Source of the DNA: Chitinophaga sp. LS1
GTDB taxonomy: Bacteria; Bacteroidota; Bacteroidia; Chitinophagales; Chitinophagaceae
Length of the DNA stretch: 64,000 nucleotides
Assembly (NCBI RefSeq): GCF_034274695.1
Contig: NZ_CP128362.1
Span: 4,900,501-4,964,500, forward strand
Direction of reading: 5' to 3'
The notes beneath the pieces are model-generated. The model did no database searches. It worked only from the letters and a program-made list of their open reading frames with translations, and was not told the origin of the DNA. The position numbers were made by a program, and so were the translations under genes. Below, in pieces: positions 9,364-18,354 of the stretch. Position 1 is the stretch's first letter; each line of letters begins with the position of its first letter.

Positions 9364-11853
9364 ATGAAACAAAACAAAATAGGACTGCTATCCGTGCTCC
9401 TTTTATCAGCCGGAACAGTCAGGTCTCAACAGCTTGCCGATTCATTAAAGCTCTGGTACAACACTCCTGCCAGGGAGTGGACCCAGGCCCTGCCTCTCGG
9501 CAATGGACGCCTTGGCGCAATGGTATTTGGAAAAGTCAGCGACGAGCTGATTCAACTCAATGAAGCCACCCTCTGGTCGGGTGGTCCGGTAAAAGACAAC
9601 GTCAATCCGGATGCACCTCAATACCTCCCGCAGGTAAGAGCGGCCCTCTTCAATGAAAACTACCACCAGGCCGACAGCCTGCTCCGCAAAATGCAGGGCG
9701 TCTACTCACAGTCATTCCTCCCCATGGGAGACTTACACCTTCGCCAGCAGATCGATGCTAACTCTGTAAAGGATTACTATCGCGACCTGGACCTGAACAA
9801 AGCTCAGTCGAACACCCGCTTTACCAGCAACGGCGTACAATATACCCGTGAAATGTTCATCTCTGCAGCAGATCAGGTAATCGTTTACCATCTGAAAGCC
9901 AGTAAGAAAGGAAAGCTGAACTTTACCCTCAGCGCCAACAGTCAGCTGCATTATCAGAACATTGTAAACGGCAAAGACCTGGTCCTCAAAGGCAAAGCAC
10001 CTTCTCAGGCTGATCCTAGTTATATCAATTATAATAAGGAACCTATTATATATGAAGAACCCGGCAGTTGCAAAGGTATGCGCTTCGAAGTCAGACTGAG
10101 AGCTATCAGTGTCGACGGTACAATTAAAACAGATACAGCTGGCATCACTGTCAAAAATGCAACAGATGTCACTGTAATCGTTTCCGGTGCAACCAGTTTC
10201 AATGGCTATGACAAATGTCCTGACAAAGATGGACTGAATGAAGATAAGATCGCTTCCGAACAATTGGCAAAGGCCGCAGCCCGTTCCCTGAGCGATTTAC
10301 GTACCCGTCATATAAAGGACTACACCAGATTTTTCAACAGGGTACACTTTGCAATAGCTGGTAGTGAAGCCGTGGCAGCACTGCCTACTGATGAACGTTT
10401 GCGCCGCTATAGTCAAGGAGGGGAAGACCCTTCTCTGGAAGCATTGTATTTCCAGTACGGTCGCTATCTACTCATCTCAAGTTCCCGCACCAAAGGGGCT
10501 CCTGCCAATCTGCAGGGCATCTGGAACAAGGAACTGCGTGCCCCCTGGAGCTCTAACTACACCATTAATATCAATACGGAAATGAACTACTGGCCGGCAG
10601 AAGAGTGTAACCTGATGGAAATGCAGCAACCGCTGTATGACCTGCTCATGGAACTCGCCGTGACCGGTAGACATACTGCACAGAACTTCTATCATATGAA
10701 TGGCTGGGTAGCGCACCATAATACAGACATTTGGGCAATTTCCAATCCTGTGGGCGATATTGGCAAAGGTGATACTAACTGGGCCAATTGGATGATGGGG
10801 GGAAACTGGCTCTGTCAGTTCCTCTGGCAGCACTATGAATTTAGTGGCAGCAAGGTCTTTCTGAAAGATACCGCTTATCCTGTAATGCGCGCAGCAGCAC
10901 AATTCAGTTTGGGCTGGCTGGTTCCTGACAAACAAGGTCGTCTCGTGACCGCACCGTCTACTTCACCGGAAAATATCTTTATTACAGAAAAGGGAGAACA
11001 TGGCGCCGTATCTATGGCTTCCACCATGGACCTTTCTGTGATTCATGATCTATTCACGAATGTGATCGCTGCTGCAGATGTTTTAGGTAAAGATGCCGTC
11101 TTTGCAGATTCTTTGAAACAGGCATTAGCGAAACTATACCCATTACAAGTTGGTAAAAAAGGCAATTTGCAGGAATGGTATAAGGACTGGGAGGATGAAG
11201 ACCCTCAGCATCGTCATATTTCTCATTTATTTGGCCTTTTTCCGGGCAATCAGATCTCTCCCATTACAACACCTGAGCTGGCAGCTGCCGCCAAAAAAAG
11301 CCTTGAAATTCGTGGCGATGGAGGTACCGGTTGGAGTAAGGCATGGAAGATCAATACGTGGGCAAGACTGCTGGATGGCAACCATGCACACAAACTCCTG
11401 AAAGAATTAATACACCTCACAGGTGAAGGAGGTGTAGATATGCATAATGCCGGTGGTACTTATGCAAATCTCTTCTGTGCGCATCCGCCATTCCAGATCG
11501 ATGGTAACTTTGGTGGTACCTCAGGCATCGCGCAAATGCTGCTGCAAAGTCAGACAGGTACGCTCCACTTATTACCGGCATTACCTGATGTCTGGAGTAC
11601 AGGGGAGATTAGTGGCTTATTGGCACAAGGTGGTTACACGGTAGATATGAAATGGAAAGATGGTCAGCTCACCAGTGTTACTATTCACGCCACTAAAGAT
11701 GGAACCTGTATGCTGCGTGTACCGCAACGTATTAAAGCTGATGGAAATGCACAATTAGCGCCTGTAAAGCCAAAGGATGCAGATCATGGTTTTGTGTATG
11801 CATTGCAAACAAAGGCAGGTCAGTCTTATACATTATATAGGGTACAACGCTAA
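9364..11853 (+). CDS. GH95 family alpha-L-fucosidase (or alpha-L-galactosidase)
   Basis: An 829-residue secreted enzyme with signal peptide MKQNKIGLLSVLLLSAGTVRSQ. The N-terminal beta-sandwich starts with the GH95 hallmark LWYNTPAREWTQALPLGNG and ATLWSGGP. The (alpha/alpha)6 barrel follows with NLQGIWN and NINTEMNYWPAE. Residues matching those known as catalytic in Bifidobacterium AfcA are Asn402, Asn404, Glu536 (TSPEN) and Asp713 (QIDGNFGG). GH95 enzymes invert configuration and remove terminal alpha-1,2-L-fucose, or L-galactose, from plant side chains such as those of xyloglucan or rhamnogalacturonan. Length is normal for the family. It stands alone on the plus strand with a LacI-type site before it and a terminator after the 11-bp repeat array. 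Confidence 0.95.
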   Translation: MKQNKIGLLSVLLLSAGTVRSQQLADSLKLWYNTPAREWTQALPLGNGRLGAMVFGKVSDELIQLNEATLWSGGPVKDNVNPDAPQYLPQVRAALFNENYHQADSLLRKMQGVYSQSFLPMGDLHLRQQIDANSVKDYYRDLDLNKAQSNTRFTSNGVQYTREMFISAADQVIVYHLKASKKGKLNFTLSANSQLHYQNIVNGKDLVLKGKAPSQADPSYINYNKEPIIYEEPGSCKGMRFEVRLRAISVDGTIKTDTAGITVKNATDVTVIVSGATSFNGYDKCPDKDGLNEDKIASEQLAKAAARSLSDLRTRHIKDYTRFFNRVHFAIAGSEAVAALPTDERLRRYSQGGEDPSLEALYFQYGRYLLISSSRTKGAPANLQGIWNKELRAPWSSNYTININTEMNYWPAEECNLMEMQQPLYDLLMELAVTGRHTAQNFYHMNGWVAHHNTDIWAISNPVGDIGKGDTNWANWMMGGNWLCQFLWQHYEFSGSKVFLKDTAYPVMRAAAQFSLGWLVPDKQGRLVTAPSTSPENIFITEKGEHGAVSMASTMDLSVIHDLFTNVIAAADVLGKDAVFADSLKQALAKLYPLQVGKKGNLQEWYKDWEDEDPQHRHISHLFGLFPGNQISPITTPELAAAAKKSLEIRGDGGTGWSKAWKINTWARLLDGNHAHKLLKELIHLTGEGGVDMHNAGGTYANLFCAHPPFQIDGNFGGTSGIAQMLLQSQTGTLHLLPALPDVWSTGEISGLLAQGGYTVDMKWKDGQLTSVTIHATKDGTCMLRVPQRIKADGNAQLAPVKPKDADHGFVYALQTKAGQSYTLYRVQR

Positions 11854-11862
11854 CAAGGTTTC

Positions 11863-12078
11863 TTCGACTGTTGTTCGATCGTTGTTCGATCGTTCTTCGA
11901 CTGTTGTTCGACTGCTCTTCGACTGTTCTTCGATGCTTCTTCGATGCTTCTTCGATTGGTGTTCGATCGTTCTTCGATCGTTCTTCGATTGCTCTTCGAT
12001 CGCTCTTCGATCGTTCTTCGATCGCTCTTCGATCGTTCTTCGATTACTCTTCGATCGTTCTTCGATTGCTCTTCGACG
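11863..12078. repeat. Tandem array of 11-bp units, 19 full copies
   Basis: Every unit starts TTCGA and is exactly 11 bases long (most common TTCGATCGTTC), with starts at 11863, 11874 and so on to 12072. The last unit is partial. Variation is limited to positions 6-11. The array fills the gap between the GH95 stop and its terminator. It contains no stop codon in several frames, so it produces long spurious reading frames on both strands with an 11-residue repeat. Confidence 0.97.
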
Positions 12079-12084
12079 CACCCG

Positions 12085-12123
12085 GAAAAAATCGCTTTTA
12101 CCAAAGGTGAAAGCGATTTTTTC
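12085..12123. terminator. Strong bidirectional terminator between GH95 and the FtsX permease
   Basis: An 18-bp stem with one G-U pair and a 3-base loop centred on 12104 has A-run and T-run flanks, so it can end both the plus-strand GH95 transcript and the minus-strand permease transcript. Confidence 0.9.
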
Positions 12124-12203
12124 ATTTATGAAAATCAAACTCAATTCTATTTCCCCCCGATTGCGTAGACACCCCCTCCTGCATGTCAACACCCCACCAG
12201 ACA

Positions 12204-14498
12204 CTACTCGGCACTCAAAGCCTTCACGGGATTTGAAAACGCGGCCTTCAAAGATTGAAAACTAACTGTACAGACGGTAATAAGCAAAGTAGCGACTGCC
12301 GCCAGCACAAACATACCGGGTTGCAGGTAAATACGATAAGCAAATCCCTGCAACCACTTTTCCATCATCCATGCAGCCAGCGGAAACGCAATCACAATGG
12401 CGATCATCACCAGTTGTAAAAAATCGCCGGATAACAATAACGCCAGTTGCTTCACAGAAGCGCCCAATATCTTCCTGATACTAATCTCCTTCTTTCTTTT
12501 CTCAGCAGTAAATGCAACCAGTCCAAATAATCCTAAACAGGAAATCAATATCGCCAATCCTGCAAAATAGCGGGATAGACTACCAATCACCTGCTCTGAT
12601 TTATATTGCGCCTGCACGGCATCATCCAGAAATTTGTAATTGAAAGTATATCCTGGATTGAACTGCTTATAATAAGCAGCAATGCGATCAATCGTTTGTA
12701 CATCGTGTACACGCACCATGGTGATGATGGCATATTCCGGCCAGAGTCTGAAGATATAGGGTTGAATAGCATCGTGCAGTGAATTGAAATGGAAGTCCTT
12801 CACGACCCCAATAATCTGTACCGGCACATTCTCCGTATAAATCGTCTTCCCAATGGGATCCTTGAGCTCCATGGCCTTCACCGCCGTTTCATTCAGCACC
12901 ACACCTTGTTTGTCAGTACTGAAATCCCTGCTGAATGAACGGCCTTTTAGCAGGGTCATACCCAGTGTTTCTGGCAGGTCATAGTTGACAAGCATCTGAG
13001 TGAACCGGATCTGTTGATCTTTGTTTTTGCCATCCCACTCTATATGCGACTCAGGAATACCCGCTGGCATGATGATATTGCGCATCATACTGGAAGCATT
13101 CACTACTCCCGGTATTTGCTTAATACCGGCTATCATTGCATCTTTACGCTCCATTGCAGGACCATCGGCCTGGAAATAAATGACATTTTCTCTATTAAAA
13201 CCAAGGCTTTTTTGTTGAATAAATTTTATCTGCTGATAGATGACCAATACAGCAATGATAAACACGACGGATATTACAAACTGAAAGATCACCAATCCTT
13301 TTCTGGCCCATGCATTGCCGGAAGTCTGTAAAAATTTCCCCTTCAAAGTAACGACAGGATGAAAACCAGTGAGATAAAATGCAGGATAACTACCTGCTAA
13401 AAGGCCTGTTATCAGGGGGATCGCCACCACCACATAGTCTAATTTTAAAGACAGTTGCTTCCCCGTAATCGCATTAAACGCAGGCATTAGAAGAAGCACA
13501 ATGCCAAGCGCCAATAGCAATGCCATACAACTAAGCAGCAAAGACTCTCCGAGAAACTGCCTGATCAGTCTAACTCTGGAAGCACCGATGGCTTTCCTGA
13601 TACCCACTTCCTTCATCCTGCCTGCGGCATTGGCCGTGCTCAGGTTCATGAAATTGATACATGCGATGATTAAAATGAAAATAGCAATCAGGCTAAACAT
13701 ACGTACATAAGCCATTTTGCCGCCTTCCTGTAAATATCTGTCTGTAAATTTGCGGAGTGAGAGTTCTATTTTAAACGGCCATTTACCCATCGCCGCCTGC
13801 ACATCGGCACCCTGTTTCAATAAAACATATGTTTCGAATGGACCTGTTCCGTTTCCCAGCTCACCAGATACGGGTATCTGGTCTACCCACGCACCAAAGT
13901 TTAAGACAAAATCCATCCGGATAGTACTATTTGCAGGCATATCATTATACACCCCGGTGATGATGGCGGGGTGCGTAAAGTCAAATAGTTTCCAGGTCAG
14001 TGTTTTACCAACTACATTTTCAGTAGTATGGAATAACCGCAGTGCCAGTGATTTTGAAATCACCACTGAATGCTTATCAGTAAGCACGGTATTTTTATTT
14101 CCTTCTAATAAATCAAAAGAGAAAACAGAGAAGAAATTTTTCGATACAAAATTTCCTGTAGCACTGAGTGTATTATTCCCAACACTGAGACTAAAAGGCT
14201 CAAACCATATTTGTGGAGCCATGGTCACGGATTGTTCAACACCCGGAATAGTACGTGTCAGTTCCTGACCTAATCCCCCTGAAGTACCACTATTGGTATT
14301 CTTCAGGTCTCCCTGCTGCTGTGTGACCATCACCTGGTAGATCCGGTCACCGTTTGCATGGAAACGATCCGTTTGCAATTCGTCATGTACCCATAACCAT
14401 ATCAGCAATGCACAGGCTAGCCCCGTAGAGAGACCAACGAGGTTGAGGATGGTTGATTGCCGGTCGTGCATCAGCCGGCGCAGGTTCATTTTAAACAT
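12204..14498 (-). CDS. FtsX-type ABC transporter permease (MacB-like)
   Basis: A 764-residue membrane protein of the two-module Bacteroidota type. The first module has a membrane helix at about 20-40 (LVGLSTGLACALLIWLWV), a large periplasmic MacB_PCD domain (about 45-280) and an FtsX core (ACINFMNLSTANAAGRMKEVGIRKAIGASRVRLIRQFLGES). The second repeats this order: helix near 425, periplasmic domain, then EISIRKILGASVKQLALLLSGDF. It ends with SLKAAFSNPVKALSAE, the usual tail. The proteins work with a separate ATPase, absent here, to move peptides or lipids or to act mechanically on the envelope. Directly upstream is the deleted remnant of a paralogue. Confidence 0.92.
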   Translation of the reverse strand: MFKMNLRRLMHDRQSTILNLVGLSTGLACALLIWLWVHDELQTDRFHANGDRIYQVMVTQQQGDLKNTNSGTSGGLGQELTRTIPGVEQSVTMAPQIWFEPFSLSVGNNTLSATGNFVSKNFFSVFSFDLLEGNKNTVLTDKHSVVISKSLALRLFHTTENVVGKTLTWKLFDFTHPAIITGVYNDMPANSTIRMDFVLNFGAWVDQIPVSGELGNGTGPFETYVLLKQGADVQAAMGKWPFKIELSLRKFTDRYLQEGGKMAYVRMFSLIAIFILIIACINFMNLSTANAAGRMKEVGIRKAIGASRVRLIRQFLGESLLLSCMALLLALGIVLLLMPAFNAITGKQLSLKLDYVVVAIPLITGLLAGSYPAFYLTGFHPVVTLKGKFLQTSGNAWARKGLVIFQFVISVVFIIAVLVIYQQIKFIQQKSLGFNRENVIYFQADGPAMERKDAMIAGIKQIPGVVNASSMMRNIIMPAGIPESHIEWDGKNKDQQIRFTQMLVNYDLPETLGMTLLKGRSFSRDFSTDKQGVVLNETAVKAMELKDPIGKTIYTENVPVQIIGVVKDFHFNSLHDAIQPYIFRLWPEYAIITMVRVHDVQTIDRIAAYYKQFNPGYTFNYKFLDDAVQAQYKSEQVIGSLSRYFAGLAILISCLGLFGLVAFTAEKRKKEISIRKILGASVKQLALLLSGDFLQLVMIAIVIAFPLAAWMMEKWLQGFAYRIYLQPGMFVLAAVATLLITVCTVSFQSLKAAFSNPVKALSAE

Positions 14499-14501
14499 AG
14501 T

Positions 14502-14749
14502 TTATTCAGTTTGCAGGCTCTTTACCGGGTTGGTCAGTGCGGCCTTTATACTTTTATAACTGGTGGTAGTGAATGTAATCAATTAGGTCGCTATACCTGC
14601 TATGCAGTAAACATCCGCACCTACATGAATACGATAGACAAAGGTCTGTAACCACTGGAACATCATCCAGCCAGCCACAGGTTGAGAATTGTAAACAGGC
14701 AGTCTTTGCGAAGATTGCGCCAGGCTATAGTAAAGATACCTTTGAACAT
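14502..14749 (-). pseudogene. Internally deleted FtsX-type permease remnant
   Basis: The minus strand begins MFKGIFTIAWRNLRKDC and continues LFTILNL, the conserved N-terminus of these permeases. After about 24 codons it jumps, with a change of frame, to the C-terminal tail (GWMMFQWLQTFVYRIHVGADV, one stop, then SYKSIKAALTNPVKSLQTE). This tail matches the last 50 residues of the intact permease next to it. Roughly 700 codons are missing, plus a frameshift and an in-frame TAA. It lies just before the start of the intact gene, so this was once a tandem pair of permeases. Confidence 0.85.
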
Positions 14750-14822
14750 ATAATCGTTTTAGCGGTTAAGCTTGCAGCACGAAACAAATGCCATATTTTT
14801 AGAAGAGTCTTATCAGTAATAT

Positions 14823-14840
14823 ACATATTTTAAAATATGT
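14823..14840. promoter_or_regulatory. 18-bp perfect palindrome between the permease remnant and the GlxA-like gene
   Basis: ACATATTTTAAAATATGT is a perfect inverted repeat with no spacer. The surrounding spacer (14750-15018) shows no gene. It could be a protein-binding site or chance in an AT-rich stretch. Confidence 0.35.
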
Positions 14841-15018
14841 AAACTGTCCGTTTTCAGTACAGGATACGTTTCGAAAGCGAACAGGGTAATATTTAATGAT
14901 ATTGATTTTCAATTAGATAGTAACGGGCGCCTTAAAACCCTCTTTGGCCGGAATTGTATCATTTATGACCTTCCCGCCACCATCAAAACCCCTTACCTTT
15001 ATATCACAATTCACCTCC

Positions 15019-16011
15019 ATGGCAAAAAAACTAGTAGTCATCGTACCTATGCCCGGTACCTACATGCTCGATGTCGCAGCCCCCTGCGACGTCTTTGCCG
15101 CTGCCGACAGCATCCTCCACGAAGGACTCGGCACCGAAGGCACCGGCTACGAAATCCTGCTCGCTGCCTATGGAGATGAAAAAACCGTTGTCAGCAAAAG
15201 TGGCATCACCATGACCTGCCCCGTCACCCTTGCGGAAATCACCCGACCCATCGATACCCTTATCGTAGCCGGTTTTCCCATGGCTTTCCTCCAATCAGGA
15301 GACCGCAGGCTCATTAACTGGATTAAAAACAACTACCCACGCCTCCGTCGCATTGGCTCCATCTGTGTCGGCACCTACGCCCTCGCCGAAGCTGGCATAC
15401 TCGAAGGCAAAAATGCCACCACTCACTGGGAACACAGCCGATCCTTCCAGGAAAAATACCCCACCATCCATGTAGACACCAACCCATTCTATACCAAAGA
15501 TGGCAATGTCTATACCTCTGGTGGTGTTTCCTCCGGCGTAGACCTCTCCATGGCCCTCGTCGAAGAAGACTATGGCCGGGAAGTCGCCATACAGGTTGCC
15601 CGCAAACTGGTATTGTACCTGAAACGCCCCGGCTTTCAGTCTCAGTTTGCCAACCTCCTCCAACTCCATAGCGTAGCTAACTCCCTCGCCGGAAAATTGC
15701 GCCCCTGGATGCTGGAGCACCTTGACAAAGAACTCGGTGTGGAAGAACTGGCAAACCACCTGAACATGAGTCTCCGCAACTTCACCCGCGTCTTTACCCG
15801 CGAAACAGGTATGACACCTGCCAAATTCGTAGAAAAGTTGCGTGTGGAAATAGCCAGAAAATACCTGGAAGACAGCGATTACAGCATGGAGCAGATCGCC
15901 GCCAGATGTGGGCTGGGAGGTGTGGTCTCGATGAGAAGAGTGTTTCTTCGACATATGAATGTCACCCCCAGCGACTACCGGCGCACTTTCCGCACCTCTT
16001 TCGCTGACTAA
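15019..16011 (+). CDS. GlxA-family transcriptional regulator (DJ-1/PfpI domain plus AraC HTH)
   Basis: A 330-residue regulator. I choose the ATG at 15019 because the family begins with the beta-strand KKLVVIVPMPG; a 25-residue in-frame extension to 14944 has no family character. The N-terminal DJ-1/PfpI-like domain (about 1-190) has the elbow RIGSICVGTYALAEAGILEGKNATTHW with a cysteine in ICVG, and TSGGVSSGVDLSMALVEE. The C-terminal AraC HTH (about 225-325) shows LGVEELANHLNMSLRNFTRVF and MTPAKFVEKLRVEIARKYL. Such regulators respond to small metabolites that are not known here. Codons are unusually rich in C at third positions compared with neighbouring genes. Confidence 0.93.
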   Translation: MAKKLVVIVPMPGTYMLDVAAPCDVFAAADSILHEGLGTEGTGYEILLAAYGDEKTVVSKSGITMTCPVTLAEITRPIDTLIVAGFPMAFLQSGDRRLINWIKNNYPRLRRIGSICVGTYALAEAGILEGKNATTHWEHSRSFQEKYPTIHVDTNPFYTKDGNVYTSGGVSSGVDLSMALVEEDYGREVAIQVARKLVLYLKRPGFQSQFANLLQLHSVANSLAGKLRPWMLEHLDKELGVEELANHLNMSLRNFTRVFTRETGMTPAKFVEKLRVEIARKYLEDSDYSMEQIAARCGLGGVVSMRRVFLRHMNVTPSDYRRTFRTSFAD

Positions 16012-16043
16012 AAGCAAAATGAAATTTTTTAAAATAACTACTG

Positions 16044-16062
16044 CATCACATCTTATGTGATG
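16044..16062. promoter_or_regulatory. Inverted repeat before the GAPDH gene
   Basis: CATCACAT, three bases, then ATGTGATG: a perfect 8-bp inverted repeat 32 bases before the GAPDH start. It resembles a dimeric regulator site; no U-run follows, so a terminator is less likely. Confidence 0.5.
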
Positions 16063-16094
16063 AGGTGGACATTTATCACTTTAAAATTTAAGTT

Positions 16095-17108
16095 ATGAGA
16101 ATAGCCATCAATGGTTTCGGCAGAATAGGCAGAATGACCTTAAGAGCATTACAGGATAAAAATGATGTTCAGATAGTGGCTGTCAACGACCTCACAGATG
16201 TAAAACTACTGGCGCATCTCCTCAGGTACGATACTTCGCATGGAAAATTCCCCGGCACTATCGTACAGCATGATGATAAAATAATCGTAAACGATCAGGA
16301 GATCCTTTTCCTCAGTGAAAGAGATCCGCAAAAATTGCCATGGGGCGAGCTGCAGGTAGATGTAGTCATCGAATCTACTGGCCGCTTTACCCAAAAAGAA
16401 GCAGCACAGGCACACATTACAGCCGGTGCAGCTAAAGTACTGATCACTGCACCTGCTACGGGTGGTGTAAAAACAGTAGTCGTTGGCGTGAATGACGATA
16501 TCATAGACAAAGACGATCAGATCCTCTCCACCGCCTCCTGTACTACCAACTGTATCGCGCCATTATTATATATCCTGGAAAAAGAATACGGTATTACCTC
16601 CGGTTTCATGAGCACCATCCACGCGTTCACGATGGACCAGATGTTGCAGGATGGCCCGCACAAAGACTTTAGAAGAGCCCGTGCCGCTACCCAATCCATC
16701 ATTCCTACTACCACAGGTGCTGCCAAAGCGATCGGTGATGTATTGCCTGGTCTGAAAGGTAAACTGGATGGGTTCTCTTATCGGGTACCTGTTATAGATG
16801 GCTCCATTGCAGAGTTGTCTGTGAACCTGATCAAACCTGCTACTGCACAGGAGATCAATGATCTCTTCAAATCCTATGCAGACACCAGTCTCAAAGGTGT
16901 GCTGGAATATACAGAAGAACCATTGGTGTCTGCTGATATCTTAGGGAATACGCATTCCTCCATCATGGATGGTACGCTGACCCGCAGTATTGGTAATCTG
17001 GTGAAAGTTGTAGCGTGGTATGATAATGAAGTGGGAATCTCTAATCGCTTAGCTGAAATGACAGTAGCGCTGGCGAAACTGACCCGGAAGGATTTACAAA
17101 CCGCTTAA
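16095..17108 (+). CDS. gap: Glyceraldehyde-3-phosphate dehydrogenase, type I
   Basis: A 337-residue enzyme that oxidises glyceraldehyde-3-phosphate to 1,3-bisphosphoglycerate in glycolysis. The Rossmann start AINGFGRIGRMTLRAL and the NAD region AVNDLTD are present. The active-site block ASCTTNCIAP places the nucleophile at Cys149, the textbook position, and the relay histidine is in TIHAFTMDQ. WYDNEVGISNRL near the end is canonical. A second gap copy elsewhere in the genome is likely, as in most Bacteroidota. An inverted repeat precedes it and a terminator follows. It sits next to the pectin/galacturonate island, whose product feeds pyruvate and GAP, but a specific link is only inference. Confidence 0.97.
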   Translation: MRIAINGFGRIGRMTLRALQDKNDVQIVAVNDLTDVKLLAHLLRYDTSHGKFPGTIVQHDDKIIVNDQEILFLSERDPQKLPWGELQVDVVIESTGRFTQKEAAQAHITAGAAKVLITAPATGGVKTVVVGVNDDIIDKDDQILSTASCTTNCIAPLLYILEKEYGITSGFMSTIHAFTMDQMLQDGPHKDFRRARAATQSIIPTTTGAAKAIGDVLPGLKGKLDGFSYRVPVIDGSIAELSVNLIKPATAQEINDLFKSYADTSLKGVLEYTEEPLVSADILGNTHSSIMDGTLTRSIGNLVKVVAWYDNEVGISNRLAEMTVALAKLTRKDLQTA

Positions 17109-17124
17109 AATAAAACATTTCAAC

Positions 17125-17152
17125 ACTGGGGGTACCGCCATGCCCCCAGTTA
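17125..17152 (+). terminator. Terminator after gap
   Basis: ACTGGGGG and CCCCCAGT pair around a 10-base loop, followed by TAATTTT. Confidence 0.8.
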
Positions 17153-17195
17153 ATTTTATGCCATCGGGGCTATACCTGCGGTAAAAAATAAAAGA

Positions 17196-17218
17196 CCTCT
17201 TCCTTGCTGCCGCAGGCC
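17196..17218. repeat. 23-bp dispersed repeat, copy 2
   Basis: Identical to 9019-9041. It ends 3 bases from the LacI stop codon. Its CCGCAGG end can pair with CCTGCGG at 17175-17181, giving a loose hairpin. Confidence 0.7.
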
Positions 17219-17221
17219 GGA

Positions 17222-18244
17222 TTATGTCGATGCCTGTACAATCAGTGTCGTCGCCAATATCTTTCGTTCAAACTCCTTCACTGGCTTCTTACTCTCCACC
17301 AGCTGTAACAACATTCCCGTCGCTATCTGCCCCATCTCAAACGCCGGTTGCCTCACAACTGTCAATGGCGGATTCAGTAACTCTACCAGATCTGAATTCG
17401 AAAATCCTACCAGCGCCATCTCCTCCGGTATCCTGATCCCTTTTTCCTTTAATATCCGCATACAATTCGTCGTCAACTTGTCCGACGCTGTAAAGATCGC
17501 ATCCGGTCTGGGTCGTAGCTTTAATAACTGATTCATGGTCTGCTCCACCTCATCGATATACAACCCGGCAAACTGACTATACCTGATCATCGATTTCGAT
17601 GGCTTCATTCTCGATTGTGCCAGCGCTTCCAGGTATCCCGCTACTCTTTCCCTGCTGATACTCAGATTTTCCGGTCCCGCCAGCACTGCAATATGTTTAT
17701 ACCCCTTATTGACCAAATGTAAAGTCGCATCATACGCCCCCCTGAAATTATCCACCATTACCTTATGCGTTTGCAGATCTTCCACAATCCTGTCAAAAAA
17801 CACAATGGGAAATCCTCTGTCATGCAGCGCCTTCAGGTGTTCCAGGTTCTGCGTGCCACTACTTACTGAAATCAGTAGTCCATCTATAGACCTGGAAGCC
17901 AGGTATTGTAAGGTCATCAATTCTTTCTCAAACGATTCATGCGTCTGGGAAATAATTACATTATACCCTTTATCTTTTGCTACGGATTCAATCCCGTTAA
18001 TGGCCTGAGAAAAGAAACTATTGGCGATCTCTGCTACAATCACCCCAATGGACCGGCTCCGTTTCTCTTTCAGACTCAGTGCAATAGGATTTGGATGATA
18101 ATTGATACGGGTTGCATATTCCAGTACCAGCTGTTTAGTAGCTATACTGATTTCATGACTGTCGCGCAATGCGCGTGAAACGGTGGAGGTGGAAAGGCCC
18201 AGTGCGTTCGCAATATCTTTTATAGTGGCTGCTTCGAATTTCAT
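17222..18244 (-). CDS. LacI-family transcriptional regulator, likely for the pectin/galacturonate island
   Basis: A 340-residue repressor or activator. The HTH at residues 6-27 reads ATIKDIANALGLSTSTVSRAL. The hinge INYHPNPIALSLKEKRS carries the leucine that normally inserts at a central CG step. The periplasmic-binding-protein-like sensor domain (about 65-338) includes IGVIVAEIANSFFSQAINGIE and VALVGFSN-type strands (MALVGFSNSDL). Family members bind palindromes with a central CpG. Perfect CGCAAACGTTTGCG lies before susC (21005), and a 12/14 match lies before the GH95 gene (9286). The effector is probably a uronate or pathway intermediate. It diverges from the GH43 gene 110 bases away. Confidence 0.93.
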   Translation of the reverse strand: MKFEAATIKDIANALGLSTSTVSRALRDSHEISIATKQLVLEYATRINYHPNPIALSLKEKRSRSIGVIVAEIANSFFSQAINGIESVAKDKGYNVIISQTHESFEKELMTLQYLASRSIDGLLISVSSGTQNLEHLKALHDRGFPIVFFDRIVEDLQTHKVMVDNFRGAYDATLHLVNKGYKHIAVLAGPENLSISRERVAGYLEALAQSRMKPSKSMIRYSQFAGLYIDEVEQTMNQLLKLRPRPDAIFTASDKLTTNCMRILKEKGIRIPEEMALVGFSNSDLVELLNPPLTVVRQPAFEMGQIATGMLLQLVESKKPVKEFERKILATTLIVQAST

Positions 18245-18354
18245 AACGTCTTCGTAAATATAATTTATTTTAACATTACCTGAAACCCGTATATCACATT
18301 CAATAGAAAAATTCCCCTACTTTAGTTGTCATATTCACACGTATTTGAAAAACA

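Noticed and set aside
11777..12265. Long reading frames on both strands across the 11-bp array, encoding FDRSSIVLRLL- or EERSKNDRRTI-like repeats
   Set aside because: The unit lacks stop codons in several frames, so open frames arise by default. They overlap the GH95 end and the terminator and overlap each other on both strands.
14957..15018. Longer start of the GlxA-like regulator (14944)
   Set aside because: The extra residues are not family-like; the domain begins at KKLVVIVPMPG right after the ATG at 15019.
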